Shown: positions 24,608 to 32,805, counted from the first letter of the stretch. The stretch: DNA of 64,000 nt from Thauera aromatica K172 (GCF_003030465.1 NZ_CP028339.1:3594032-3658031); one strand, 5' to 3'. Program-made: numbers and translations. Notes: a model not told the origin generated them from the letters alone.

Positions 24608-25675
24608 CTAAAAGTCGGGGGTCAGAATCACACGTTTGTTGAGCTCGCCATGGTGCGCCTGCTCGAAGACATGACTGATTTCGCTCATCGGGCGTGTTTC
24701 CACAAAGGGCGCGAGCGCGATCCGTCCGTCAACGCACATATTGAGCACATCCGGGTATTTGTCGGGCGGACAACCCCAGGTACCGATGATCTCGGCGTCG
24801 AAAGCCATGAGCCGGGAGAGCATGTAGGTAGTCTGCTCCGTGCCATAACCGACAATCACCAAGGTGCCGGTAAAGGACAGCAGGGAAAGGGCCAGCTCCT
24901 GCCCCGCCTTGGTCCCGGTGACTTCGAAAATTTTCCAGCCGTAAGCCGAAGGCAGGCCTTGTTCCTTGCAGAACGCCTTGAACCGCTCCTTCACTTCCTT
25001 GTGGCCGAGGCCCTTCGGATTGATGACGTGGTCGGCACCGTAACCGCGCATCATCTGCAGTTTTTCTTCGTTGATGTCGATCCCGACGACGGCCGCACAG
25101 CCCATGCCCTTCGCGACCTGCGTCATGAATGAACCCACCCCGCCGGCCGCCCCGATCACGATCGCCCGGTCGCCCGGTTTAAGACCGGCGCGCAAACCCG
25201 CCTGGTAAGGCGTGGTCACCGCGTCGGCGACCACCGACAGGTGTTCGAGCGGGATGGCACCCCTATTTTCCACGACGCATAAAAATTTAGAGGGAACTAC
25301 AATGTGACTCGAGAAGCCGCCGTAAATACCCATGGAATAGCCCGGCATCTGCTGGGACAAACAGCGATTACTGCGACCACTTCGGCATAGTTCGCACTCC
25401 CCACACGGGATCACCGCCGGCACGATCACCTCACGCCCCATGAGGGACGACTCCCCCCCAACGACGACTCCACTGATTTCATGGCCTAAAGACAACGGCG
25501 GAGTCTGTACAGTAGGAACCCCCATGTAAAAATACGACAAATCCGTATGACATACTCCGCACCCATTGATTTCTACAACGGATTCACCCGGCTTAATATC
25601 GGGCATTGGAATTTTTGTACGGACGAGATCTCCAGGACGAACCATCTGCCAAGTGTCGATATGTTTCGGCAACAT
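24608..25675 (-). CDS. Zn-dependent alcohol dehydrogenase, 6-hydroxycyclohex-1-ene-1-carbonyl-CoA dehydrogenase-like
   Basis: 355 residues. It matches, as I recall that sequence, the Had enzyme of Thauera aromatica over its whole length (CGVCHTDLSYF, PTVQTPPLSLGHEISG, SNRCLSQQMPG, VADAVTTPYQAG, YGWKIFEVTGT, MAFDAEIIGTWGCPP, and the C-terminal KRVILTPDF). Catalytic zinc ligands (CGVCH, GHE) and structural zinc cysteines (CGECELCRSGRSNRC) are present, as is a Rossmann GAAGGVG. Had oxidises a cyclic hydroxy-enoyl-CoA in the benzoyl-CoA pathway; here it sits apart from the bcr/dch/oah genes, so it may work on a related ring intermediate. Start at 25675 follows GGAGAG. First gene of the catabolic run, divergent from the LysR gene. 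Confidence 0.85.
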   Translation of the reverse strand: MLPKHIDTWQMVRPGDLVRTKIPMPDIKPGESVVEINGCGVCHTDLSYFYMGVPTVQTPPLSLGHEISGVVVGGESSLMGREVIVPAVIPCGECELCRSGRSNRCLSQQMPGYSMGIYGGFSSHIVVPSKFLCVVENRGAIPLEHLSVVADAVTTPYQAGLRAGLKPGDRAIVIGAAGGVGSFMTQVAKGMGCAAVVGIDINEEKLQMMRGYGADHVINPKGLGHKEVKERFKAFCKEQGLPSAYGWKIFEVTGTKAGQELALSLLSFTGTLVIVGYGTEQTTYMLSRLMAFDAEIIGTWGCPPDKYPDVLNMCVDGRIALAPFVETRPMSEISHVFEQAHHGELNKRVILTPDF

Positions 25676-25739
25676 CAATTTCTCTCCTCGCACAATCCAA
25701 AGGGAACAGCCATCATGGGCGGACACTGCTAAAATTTAA

Positions 25740-25753
25740 ATCGATCGATCGAT
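25740..25753. repeat. Short ATCG tetranucleotide tract in the divergent promoter
   Basis: ATCGATCGATCGAT, self-complementary, between the dehydrogenase and LysR genes. It may be part of the promoter architecture or a chance microsatellite. Confidence 0.6.
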
Positions 25754-25803
25754 TAGATTTTATTATTACTCGCCACTGGATGTTCCTGAAGAGCGCGGAT
25801 TTA

Positions 25804-25827
25804 TATTCACTATTTATGGTATGAATA
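25804..25827. promoter_or_regulatory. Candidate LysR-type operator
   Basis: Inverted repeat TATTCA-N12-TGAATA, ending 9 bp before the LysR start and within the divergent promoter. Position fits an autoregulatory recognition site of a NahR-like regulator; the exact NahR consensus is not reproduced. Confidence 0.45.
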
Positions 25828-25836
25828 CTGAGAAAC

Positions 25837-26739
25837 ATGGACTTGAAAAACATCGACTTAAACCTGCTGATCGTCTTCCAGCAGCTCTTTCGAGACCGTC
25901 AGGTCACCAAGGCTGCCGAGTCACTGGACCTCTCCCAGCCGGCGGTAAGCAGCGCTCTCAATCGCATGCGGAAACTACTCGGGGATGAGCTGTTTTACCG
26001 TTCATGCAGTGGAATGCAGCCGACTCCTTATGCAGAGCAGCTGGCAGAGCCGATCTCCGAAGCGTTGGCCATGATCCAGCAGACTCTGATCCGGCGCTCT
26101 ACATTCGATCCTGCAACCAGCTCTCGGCGCTTCACCATCGCAATGACCGATATAGGTGAAATTTATTTTTTGCCATTCCTGATCGGATCGATTGCAAAAA
26201 TAGCCCCGGGGGTAACAATCAGCACCGTCAGGAATAGCAAGGTCAACCTGAAAGAAGAAATGGCAGAAGGCAAGGTCGACCTTGCTATCGGTCTACTGCC
26301 CGATCTCAAGAGTGATTTCTATCAGCGCAGACTTTTCCGGCAGAGCTATTGCTGCCTTTTCCGCAAAGGACATCCGCTCGACGGAAAGCCGTTCGGTTTC
26401 GAAGAGTTCGCCAACGCAGAGCACGTTGTCGTGATTTCGGCTGGCACCGGGCATGGGAAGACGGATGAACTGATGGAGAACTCAGCCATCCGGAGAAATG
26501 TCAGGCTACGCGTGCCCCACTTCGTAGCATTGCCATACATCCTTAAAGAAACGAATCTTATCGCGACAGTCCCTGATAAAATTGCAGAACGCCTTGCATC
26601 CTCTTTCCCATTGAGCTACGTACCGCACCCAATCACCCTGCCGGAAATACAGATAAATATCTTCTGGCATACCAAGCATCATCAAGAAGAAGGCAGCAAG
26701 TGGCTTCGGACGTTAATCTTCGACTTATTCAGCGAATAG
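25837..26739 (+). CDS. LysR-family regulator, NahR/NodD type
   Basis: 300 residues. N-terminal HTH (VTKAAESLDLSQPAVSSALNRMRKLLGDELF) and an effector domain that follows NahR closely: FTIAMTDIGEIYFLP, TVRNSKVNLKEEM, VDLAIGLLPDLKS, VVISAGTGHGKTDE, and the C-terminal EIQINIFWHTKHHQEEGSKW. NahR, NagR and DntR respond to salicylate or related ortho-substituted benzoates. It is divergent from the dehydrogenase and therefore the likely activator of the whole aromatic cluster. The gene shares the lower GC of that cluster. Family firm, effector inferred. Confidence 0.88.
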   Translation: MDLKNIDLNLLIVFQQLFRDRQVTKAAESLDLSQPAVSSALNRMRKLLGDELFYRSCSGMQPTPYAEQLAEPISEALAMIQQTLIRRSTFDPATSSRRFTIAMTDIGEIYFLPFLIGSIAKIAPGVTISTVRNSKVNLKEEMAEGKVDLAIGLLPDLKSDFYQRRLFRQSYCCLFRKGHPLDGKPFGFEEFANAEHVVVISAGTGHGKTDELMENSAIRRNVRLRVPHFVALPYILKETNLIATVPDKIAERLASSFPLSYVPHPITLPEIQINIFWHTKHHQEEGSKWLRTLIFDLFSE

Positions 26740-26988
26740 AATTGAAGCCGATTTTGATAAACCGACATTCCGACCATTTCTGAAATGCATCCACCTCCTC
26801 CTTTTGAATGGCGGAAACGCGGGGGAGCGGAAGCGCATCTGATGGCAAAACCAAATGAGCGTGAGGATTTGTGTCTGCCGGGCAAGGCTCCCGCGATTCC
26901 AGACGACCGCGGCGGCGACGGCGATTACGCGTAGCGGCGGCGAGATCGCCCACCCCCCGCGATACGGAGTGTGGGCGAGACGCTGTCG

Positions 26989-27960
26989 TCAGGAGGCGCG
27001 CAGTTCGGCGGTGAGCTTACCCAGGTCCAGCGTGCGCGCGCGCTGCTCGATCTCCCCCGCATAGTTCGCCTGCAGGCCGCGCGCCTGCTCGAACAGGCGG
27101 GCGAACATCGCCTTCAGGCCGGCGGCGTCGAGGCGGCGGCCTTCGCCGTAGTAGCGCAGCGCGACCTGGCCGATGGCGTAGGTGGTGGCGAAGGAGAACG
27201 CCGAGCCGGTGGCCTGGCTGCCGATCGCGCGTCCGAGCTTGCCGAAGGCCTTGCCGAGGAGGCCGCCGACCAGCTTGCGCCCGAGTTGCTCGACGTACTG
27301 CCCGGTCATCCCCACTCCGGTGGTGGCGAGGAAGTCCTTGATGTGGTCGCGGTCGAGCTCATAGCCGTGAGCCTTGCCGATGCGATAGACGAGGCGGATC
27401 TGCAGCGGAATGATCGCCATCGAGGCCATCGACTGCGGCAGCAGCTCGAGGGCGCCGTTGAGGATCGAGGCGTTGAGGATCATGCGTTCGAGCTCGCCCC
27501 GGTCGATGGCGGCGGACGCCGGAGCAGGCGCCGCGCCCTCAGTCTCCGTCACCGGCGCCTCGATCACCGGCGCCTCGATCACCGGCGCCTGCGCCAGCGC
27601 TTCGGCCTCATCGACGAAGCGCCCGGCCGCGCCGCGCTCGAGTCCGAGCAGGGCGGCGAGGCGTTCGAGGAAGGCGGCTTCCTGAGGGTTGCGGCTGCCG
27701 TCGGCCTCGCACACTCCGACCGCGAGTTCGAAGGCGAGCTGACGCAGCGCCGCGCTGTCGAGCGCAGCGACCACCGCCTCGAGGCCGAGACGGCCGAGCA
27801 GCACGTCCTGGTACAGCGCGATGAAGTCGATCTCGGCGTCGCGACCGAGCGATTCGGCGACCTTGCGCACGTGTTCGCGCTCGCTGCCGTCCTGGGCACC
27901 GTCGGCGAAGGCGGCCATTAGGCACACGGCGATGATGGAACGGGCTTGCTCGGGGGTCAT
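26989..27960 (-). CDS. TerB-like / YebE-type protein with C-terminal glycine-rich helical domain
   Basis: 323 residues. The first ~110 form a TerB-like helical domain (IIAVCLMAAFADGAQDGSEREHV, then AVGVCEADGSRNPQEAAFLERLA). A linker with three near-identical APVIE units follows (direct DNA repeats around 27549-27590). The C-terminal ~160 residues contain hydrophobic and Gly-rich helices (TTGVGMTGQYVEQLGRKLVG, then FSFATTYAIGQVA) like DUF697 proteins that touch membranes. Start at 27960 follows GGAG. Stress or envelope association is typical of the family; function here is unknown. Confidence 0.7.
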   Translation of the reverse strand: MTPEQARSIIAVCLMAAFADGAQDGSEREHVRKVAESLGRDAEIDFIALYQDVLLGRLGLEAVVAALDSAALRQLAFELAVGVCEADGSRNPQEAAFLERLAALLGLERGAAGRFVDEAEALAQAPVIEAPVIEAPVTETEGAAPAPASAAIDRGELERMILNASILNGALELLPQSMASMAIIPLQIRLVYRIGKAHGYELDRDHIKDFLATTGVGMTGQYVEQLGRKLVGGLLGKAFGKLGRAIGSQATGSAFSFATTYAIGQVALRYYGEGRRLDAAGLKAMFARLFEQARGLQANYAGEIEQRARTLDLGKLTAELRAS

Positions 27961-28083
27961 GGGGTGCTCTCCTTTTCGATCGGTCGTCAATCGGCCGCCG
28001 GATGCGCAGTGCGCACAGGCGCTCCAGCGCCCTGCGCAGCTTCGTCACCGGCGCCGGCCGGAGGCGAAAGTATGACCCGAAAC

Positions 28084-28122
28084 GTGAACCGGAAATGAAC
28101 GCGCGCTTCAGCATCGGTTCAG
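28084..28122. promoter_or_regulatory. Two OmpR-type direct-repeat boxes upstream of the second PepSY gene
   Basis: GTGAAC-CGGAA-ATGAAC (28084-28100) and CTTCAG-CATCG-GTTCAG (28106-28122), each with an 11-bp period; the second is the complement form of CTGAAC-N5-CTGAAG. They end 69 bp before the PepSY start and resemble the repeat before the other PepSY operon. Confidence 0.45.
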
Positions 28123-28191
28123 ACCCGCCGGCGCAGGATGGCGCCACGGTCGAAGGAAAGACCGCGACCCACCGCAACCGGAGAAGCCATC

Positions 28192-28851
28192 ATGCGTGCC
28201 ACCACTCTCATCGCCACCCTCCTCCTCGGCGCCGGCATCCTCACCGGCGGCGCCGTGCTCATCCCCGCCCTCGCCCAGAACGGCACCGGCAGCACCCTCG
28301 GCACTGCCGCCACCACCGGTCAGGACGGCTGGCTGACGCTGCACGAGGTTCAGCTCAAGCTCGAAGCCCTCGGCTATCGCGAACTGACGAAGATCGAGCG
28401 CGACGACGACAAGTACGAAGTCAAGGCCACCGATGCGCAAGGACAGCGGGTGGAAATCGACGTCGATCCGCTCACCGGCGCCGTCCTCGACACCGAAGTC
28501 AAGCGCAGCAAGGGCGACCGCAGCAACACCGATCAGGCCTCGTGGCTGACGGTGCACCAGGTCCAGGTCAAGCTCGAAGCCACCGGCTACCGCGACATCC
28601 AGGAGATCGAGCGCGAACGCGACCACTACCAGGCCAAGGCCACCGATGCCCAAGGGCAGCGGGTGAAGCTGGCGATCGACCCCCACAGCGGCGACGTCCT
28701 CGACACCGACGTCAAGCGCAGCCGGCGCGACGACAACCGCAGCGCGGACGAACCCCGGACCCGGCTGAGCGTCGATCCTTACACCGGCGACGTCATCGAA
28801 GGCACCGCCGCCGAGCGCGCCACCAACCCCACCGCCCCCGCCACCAAGTAA
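28192..28851 (+). CDS. Exported protein with two PepSY repeats
   Basis: 219 residues: signal peptide (~1-28, ALAQ near the cleavage site) and two PepSY domains in tandem, clearly a duplication (GWLTLHEVQLKLEALGYREL and SWLTVHQVQVKLEATGYRDI; each later reads ATDAQGQRV). The C-terminal tail is a third partial unit (RLSVDPYTGDVIEG). GGAGAAG precedes the ATG at 28192. A terminator separates it from the ferric-reductase-like gene. A periplasmic metal- or peptidase-related regulatory role is usual for PepSY proteins. Confidence 0.85.
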   Translation: MRATTLIATLLLGAGILTGGAVLIPALAQNGTGSTLGTAATTGQDGWLTLHEVQLKLEALGYRELTKIERDDDKYEVKATDAQGQRVEIDVDPLTGAVLDTEVKRSKGDRSNTDQASWLTVHQVQVKLEATGYRDIQEIERERDHYQAKATDAQGQRVKLAIDPHSGDVLDTDVKRSRRDDNRSADEPRTRLSVDPYTGDVIEGTAAERATNPTAPATK

Positions 28852-28860
28852 GCCGCCCCC

Positions 28861-28895
28861 GCGGGGCGCCGCATCGCGCCGGCGCCCCGCCTTTT
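28861..28895 (+). terminator. Rho-independent terminator after the PepSY gene
   Basis: GCGGGGCGCC (28861-28870) pairs perfectly with GGCGCCCCGC (28881-28890) around a 10-nt loop, followed by CTTTTC. Confidence 0.8.
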
Positions 28896-28912
28896 CTTCC
28901 GGAGCCACTGCC

Positions 28913-30232
28913 ATGATTCCCGCACTGTCGGCCTTCATCGGCCTCATCGTCCTCGCCTGGGGCGTGGGCATCCCCGCCCTCGACTCCGCCGCCGGCGCCC
29001 TGCCGTGGGCGGTGCGCGAGCAGGCGCTTTACCTCAGCGGCCTGCTCGCGATCGGGCTGATGTCGCTGGCGATGGTGCTCGCCACCCGCCCGGCCTGGCT
29101 GGAACGCCCGCTCGGCGGGCTGGACCGCATCTTCCGCGTGCACAAGTGGGCCGGCATCCTCGCCGGCGTGTTCGCCGCGCTGCACTGGCTGATCGAGCTG
29201 TCCGACGACCTGCTCAAGTCGATCTTCGGCCGCGGCGAGCGCCCGCACGGGGAAGAATCCGGCGGCCTGCTCGAAAACCTGCGCGAAGCCGGCGAGGAGC
29301 TCGGCGAGTTCGCCATCTACCTGATGCTGGCGATGGTCGTGCTCAGCCTGCTGAAGCGCTTTCCGTACAAATTCTGGCGCCACCTTCACCGCGCCATGCC
29401 GGTGCTCTACCTGATGCTCGCCTTCCATGCCGCGGTGCTCGCCCCGGTCGAATACTGGACCCAGCCCGCGGGCGCGCTGCTCGCCCTGCTGCTGGCTGCC
29501 GGCACGGTCGCCGCGGCGCTCTCGCTCGGCGGCCGGATCGGCCGCGAGCGCCGCGTGCACGGCGTGGTCACCGCGCTGTCTTCGCCCGCCCCCGACATCA
29601 CCGAAGTGACCTGCCGCCTCGACGGCGAGTGGCGCGGGCACCGTGCCGGGCAGTTCGCCTTCGTCGGCTTCGAACGCTTCGAAGGCGCGCACCCCTTCAC
29701 CATCGCCAGCGCCGACCGTGGCGACCGCAGCGTGCGCTTCCAGATCAAGGCCCTGGGCGACTACACCCGCCAGCTCTCGAACCGGATCGCGGTCGGCCAG
29801 GCGGTCACCGTCGAAGGCCCCTACGGCCGCTTCGTCCTCGGCCGCCACGACCGCCAGGCGCACCAGATCTGGGTCGCAGGCGGAATCGGCATCACCCCCT
29901 TCCTCGCCTGGCTCGAGGCCCTGCACGCCCACCCGGACGAGGCGCCGGCCGCCGACCTGCATTACAGTACCCGCGATCGCGCCCACGACCCCTTCGTCGC
30001 CCGCCTCGAAACCCTGTGCGCCGGACTGCCTTCGGTGACCCTGCACATCCACGACAGCAGCACGGACGGCCTGCTCACCGCCGAGCGCCTGTCCGCACTG
30101 CACGACGCGCGCCAGCGCGCTGAAGTCTGGTTCTGCGGGCCGCGCGGATTCGCCGAGCAGCTGCGCGCGGGGCTGGCCCGTGCCTGGGGGCGGCGGCTGC
30201 GCTTCCACCAGGAAGCGTTCGAGCTGCGCTGA
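28913..30232 (+). CDS. Ferric reductase-like flavocytochrome
   Basis: 439 residues. The N-terminal half has about six membrane segments with paired histidines for b-type hemes (RVHKWAGILAGVFAALHW and FWRHLHRAMPVLYLMLAFH). The C-terminal half is an FNR-like domain: FAD site HPFTIASADRG, NAD(P) site VAGGIGITPFLAW and the final CGPRGF. It would move electrons from NAD(P)H across the inner membrane to ferric iron or another acceptor. It follows the double-PepSY gene and precedes a PmrA/QseB-like two-component system, a combination that points to metal or redox sensing. Confidence 0.88.
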   Translation: MIPALSAFIGLIVLAWGVGIPALDSAAGALPWAVREQALYLSGLLAIGLMSLAMVLATRPAWLERPLGGLDRIFRVHKWAGILAGVFAALHWLIELSDDLLKSIFGRGERPHGEESGGLLENLREAGEELGEFAIYLMLAMVVLSLLKRFPYKFWRHLHRAMPVLYLMLAFHAAVLAPVEYWTQPAGALLALLLAAGTVAAALSLGGRIGRERRVHGVVTALSSPAPDITEVTCRLDGEWRGHRAGQFAFVGFERFEGAHPFTIASADRGDRSVRFQIKALGDYTRQLSNRIAVGQAVTVEGPYGRFVLGRHDRQAHQIWVAGGIGITPFLAWLEALHAHPDEAPAADLHYSTRDRAHDPFVARLETLCAGLPSVTLHIHDSSTDGLLTAERLSALHDARQRAEVWFCGPRGFAEQLRAGLARAWGRRLRFHQEAFELR

Positions 30233-30340
30233 AGCCGCGCGCCTGACGCGCCGCGGCCGCCGAAGCGGCTGCGGCGCGGGCGGGACGCAGGCACAGGGTA
30301 CGAAGGACCGGTAAAGAGTGCGCAAGGAAGGACGGCAACG

Positions 30341-31087
30341 ATGAAGATCCTGCTCGTCGAAGACGACGAACTGCTCGGCGATGGTATCCAGGCCGGCCTC
30401 GAACAGGCCGGCTTCACCGTCGACTGGGCGCGCGACGGCAGCGCCGCGGCCCATGCCCTGGACACCGGCGTCTACCAGGCGGCAGTGCTCGACCTCGGCC
30501 TGCCGCGCCTGTCCGGGATGGACGTGCTGCGCCGCGCCCGCACTGCGGGGCTGGATCTGCCGATCCTGATCCTGACCGCGCGCGACGCCCTCGCCGACCG
30601 CGTCGCCGGCCTCGATGCCGGCGCCGACGACTATGTCGTCAAGCCGTTCGAGCTGGCCGAACTGCAGGCCCGGCTGCGCGCCCTGGTGCGGCGCGCGAGC
30701 GGCAGCGCGGCACCGCTGCTCAGCTGCGGCGACGTGCAGCTCGACCCCGGCCGCCGCCAGGTGCGCTTCAACGGACACGCGGTGACGCTGACCACACGCG
30801 AGTTCGCCATCCTCCACGCCCTGCTGCTGGGCAAGGGCCGCGTGCTGTCGAAGGCGCAGCTCGAAGAGCAGCTCTACGGCTGGGGCGAGGAAGTCGAGAG
30901 CAACACGGTGGAAGTGTTCATCCACCACCTGCGCCGCAAGCTCGCCCCCGGGCTGATCCGCACCGTGCGCGGCGTGGGCTACCTGATCGAGGACGAGCCC
31001 TCTCAAGAAAACGCCGGGCCGCCCCAAGTGGTCTTGTCCCCCTCGGGGGGCGGAAACGGCAAAGCTGTTTCCCGGGGGCGCTCATGA
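30341..31087 (+). CDS. OmpR-family response regulator, PmrA/QseB type, with abnormal C-terminal tail
   Basis: Receiver domain with EDD at 7-9, Asp51 (VLDLGLP), Lys in YVVKPF, then a winged helix ending in RTVRGVGYLIEDE. The family ends about there, but this protein runs on for some 30 residues (SQENAGPPQVVLSPSGGGNG onward) to 248. The extra codons are encoded by a GC-rich hairpin-type repeat (31012-31080) that appears to have inserted between regulator and kinase genes and kept the frame open. The stop overlaps the kinase ATG (ATGA). A PmrA-type box at 32207-32223 downstream of the kinase is a likely target. Confidence 0.9.
   Translation: MKILLVEDDELLGDGIQAGLEQAGFTVDWARDGSAAAHALDTGVYQAAVLDLGLPRLSGMDVLRRARTAGLDLPILILTARDALADRVAGLDAGADDYVVKPFELAELQARLRALVRRASGSAAPLLSCGDVQLDPGRRQVRFNGHAVTLTTREFAILHALLLGKGRVLSKAQLEEQLYGWGEEVESNTVEVFIHHLRRKLAPGLIRTVRGVGYLIEDEPSQENAGPPQVVLSPSGGGNGKAVSRGRS
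31012..31080. repeat. GC-rich hairpin repeat inside the regulator-kinase junction
   Basis: About 70 bp containing GCCGCCCCAAG and the hairpin CCCCCTCGGGGGG. It resembles short interspersed palindromic repeats seen in many Burkholderiales/Rhodocyclales genomes. It codes for the unusual tail of the response regulator. No second copy was noticed in this window. Confidence 0.5.
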
Positions 31088-32211
31088 CCCCATTTCGCCC
31101 CTCCCGCCCGCCTTCCCTGCGCCACCGCCTGATCGCCCTGCTGGCGGCGGCCGTCCTGCTCGCCTGGGGGGCGACCGCGGCCTTCAGCTACCTCGATGCG
31201 CGTCACGAGATCGACGCCATGCTCGGCACCCACCTCCCCGCCACGCCCGCCACCGCAGCGCTGCACGCCGCGCTCGCCGAGAGCATCGCCCGCCACCTGT
31301 TGCACCCGCTGCTGTTCGCCGTCCCCGGGCTGGCGGTGGCGATCTGGCTCGCCGTCGGCGTCGGCCTCGCCCCGCTCGGGCGCTTCGCCGGCGAAGTCGA
31401 GCAGCGCGCGCCCGACAACCTCGCCCCGCTCGCGCTCGCCCGCGTGCCGCGCGAGGTCCTGCCCCTGCAGCAGGCGCTGAATGCGCTGTTCGCCCGCCTG
31501 CGCCAGTCGCGCGAACTCGAGCGCCGGTTCACCGCCGATGCCGCCCACGAGCTGCGCACCCCGCTGGCGGCGATCCGCACCCAGGCCGAAGTGGCGCTCA
31601 ACGCCGACGACCGCGCCCAGGCCCGGCGCGCGCTCACCAACGTCGTCGGCGGCGCCGAACGCGCGACCCGGCTGGTCGAGCAGCTGCTGACCCTGGCCCG
31701 CCTCGACCCCCAGACCGCCCTCGAACGGCCGCAGCCGATCGGCCTGCGGGCGCTGGCACGCGACGCGGTCGCCGCCCAGGCGCCGTTCGCCGCGCGCCGG
31801 AACATCGACCTCGGCCTGCTGCCGGGCGACGAGCGCACGGTGCACGGCGACCCGCTGCTGCTCGCGGTGCTGCTGCGCAACCTGGTCGATAACGCCGTCC
31901 GCTACACCCCGCCGGGCGGGCGTGTCGATCTCGCCGTCGAGGAGGCGCACGCAGCGCGCAGCGGCTATCCGCTGCTGCGCGTCACCGACAGCGGCCCGGG
32001 GATTGCCCCCGCGGCACGGGAACAGGCCTTCGAACGCTTTCACCGCGGCCCCGACCACCGCGGGGAAGGCAGCGGCCTGGGGTTGTCGATCGTGCGCCGG
32101 ATCGCCGAACTGCACCGCGCCACGCTCACTCTCGATGACGGCCCCCGCGGCCGCGGACTGACCGTGCGGGTCGGCTTTCCGCCAGCGGCGGACGGGTCGG
32201 CGCCACTTTAA
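31084..32211 (+). CDS. Sensor histidine kinase, QseC/PmrB type with short sensor domain
   Basis: 375 residues. TM1 at about 17-34, a periplasmic segment of only about 40 residues, TM2 at about 73-93, HAMP, HisKA box AAHELRTPL (His155) and HATPase_c (NLVDNAVRYT, DSGPGIAPA, GSGLGLSI). The sensor region is much shorter than in the kinase at 2810-4288. Translation is coupled to the regulator by ATGA. A compact sensor is common in metal or membrane-state sensing kinases. Confidence 0.9.
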   Translation: MTPFRPSRPPSLRHRLIALLAAAVLLAWGATAAFSYLDARHEIDAMLGTHLPATPATAALHAALAESIARHLLHPLLFAVPGLAVAIWLAVGVGLAPLGRFAGEVEQRAPDNLAPLALARVPREVLPLQQALNALFARLRQSRELERRFTADAAHELRTPLAAIRTQAEVALNADDRAQARRALTNVVGGAERATRLVEQLLTLARLDPQTALERPQPIGLRALARDAVAAQAPFAARRNIDLGLLPGDERTVHGDPLLLAVLLRNLVDNAVRYTPPGGRVDLAVEEAHAARSGYPLLRVTDSGPGIAPAAREQAFERFHRGPDHRGEGSGLGLSIVRRIAELHRATLTLDDGPRGRGLTVRVGFPPAADGSAPL

Positions 32212-32223
32212 GGGCGGTTTAAG
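32207..32223 (+). promoter_or_regulatory. PmrA/QseB-type box upstream of the small periplasmic protein
   Basis: TTTAAG-GGCGG-TTTAAG, a direct hexamer repeat with 5-bp spacing matching (C/T)TTAA(G/T)-N5-(C/T)TTAA(G/T). It overlaps the kinase stop codon and lies 59 bp before the next gene. Confidence 0.65.
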
Positions 32224-32282
32224 GCGGCGCGCGGATACTCCTGTCTGCGCCTCCCGGAAACGGCGCACGACACGGAGGAATC

Positions 32283-32801
32283 ATGAAATTTCAAGTACAC
32301 GCCTCGGCGCTCGCCGCCGCCCTCGGCCTTTTCTTCGGCAGCGCGGCAGGCGGCGCCTGGGCCGCTTCGGCGGCCCCGCAGGCTCACACCCACGCCCCCG
32401 CCGCCAACGTCAGCGCCAGCGCCAGCGCCACGCTGCAGCTCGATCATGGCAAGAAGTGGGCGATCGACGCCCCCCTCGCGCAGGCGATGGCGAACATCCG
32501 CAACGACCTCGCCGCCCGGCTCGAGGACATCCATGCCGACCGCCTGCCTGCCGCCGGCTACCAGGCGCTGGCGAAGCGGGTGAATGGCGAAGTCGCCTAC
32601 ATGGTCGAGAACTGCCGGCTGAGCCCGGCAGCCGACGCCCAGCTCCACCTCGTGGTGGCCGATCTGCTCGAAGGCGCCAGCGCGATGGAAAACGCCGACG
32701 GCCACCGCCAGCCGCGCGCCGGCGCGGTCACCGTGATCGGCGCGCTCGAGCACTACGCACGCTACTTCGACGACCCTGGCTTCACGCCGATCGCGCACTG
32801 A
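32283..32801 (+). CDS. Small periplasmic protein, DnrO-like
   Basis: 172 residues. A signal peptide (~1-30) is followed by a His/Ala-rich linker (PQAHTHAPAANVSASASA) and a helical domain (LDHGKKWAIDAPLAQAMANI, YMVENCRLSPAADAQLHLVV, ALEHYARYFDDPGF). It resembles small proteins annotated DnrO; that name is tentative. The His-rich part could bind metal. It follows the two-component genes and has its own PmrA-type box, so it is a probable output of that system. A GC-rich hairpin without a T tract follows the stop. Confidence 0.55.
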   Translation: MKFQVHASALAAALGLFFGSAAGGAWAASAAPQAHTHAPAANVSASASATLQLDHGKKWAIDAPLAQAMANIRNDLAARLEDIHADRLPAAGYQALAKRVNGEVAYMVENCRLSPAADAQLHLVVADLLEGASAMENADGHRQPRAGAVTVIGALEHYARYFDDPGFTPIAH

Positions 32802-32805
32802 AACA

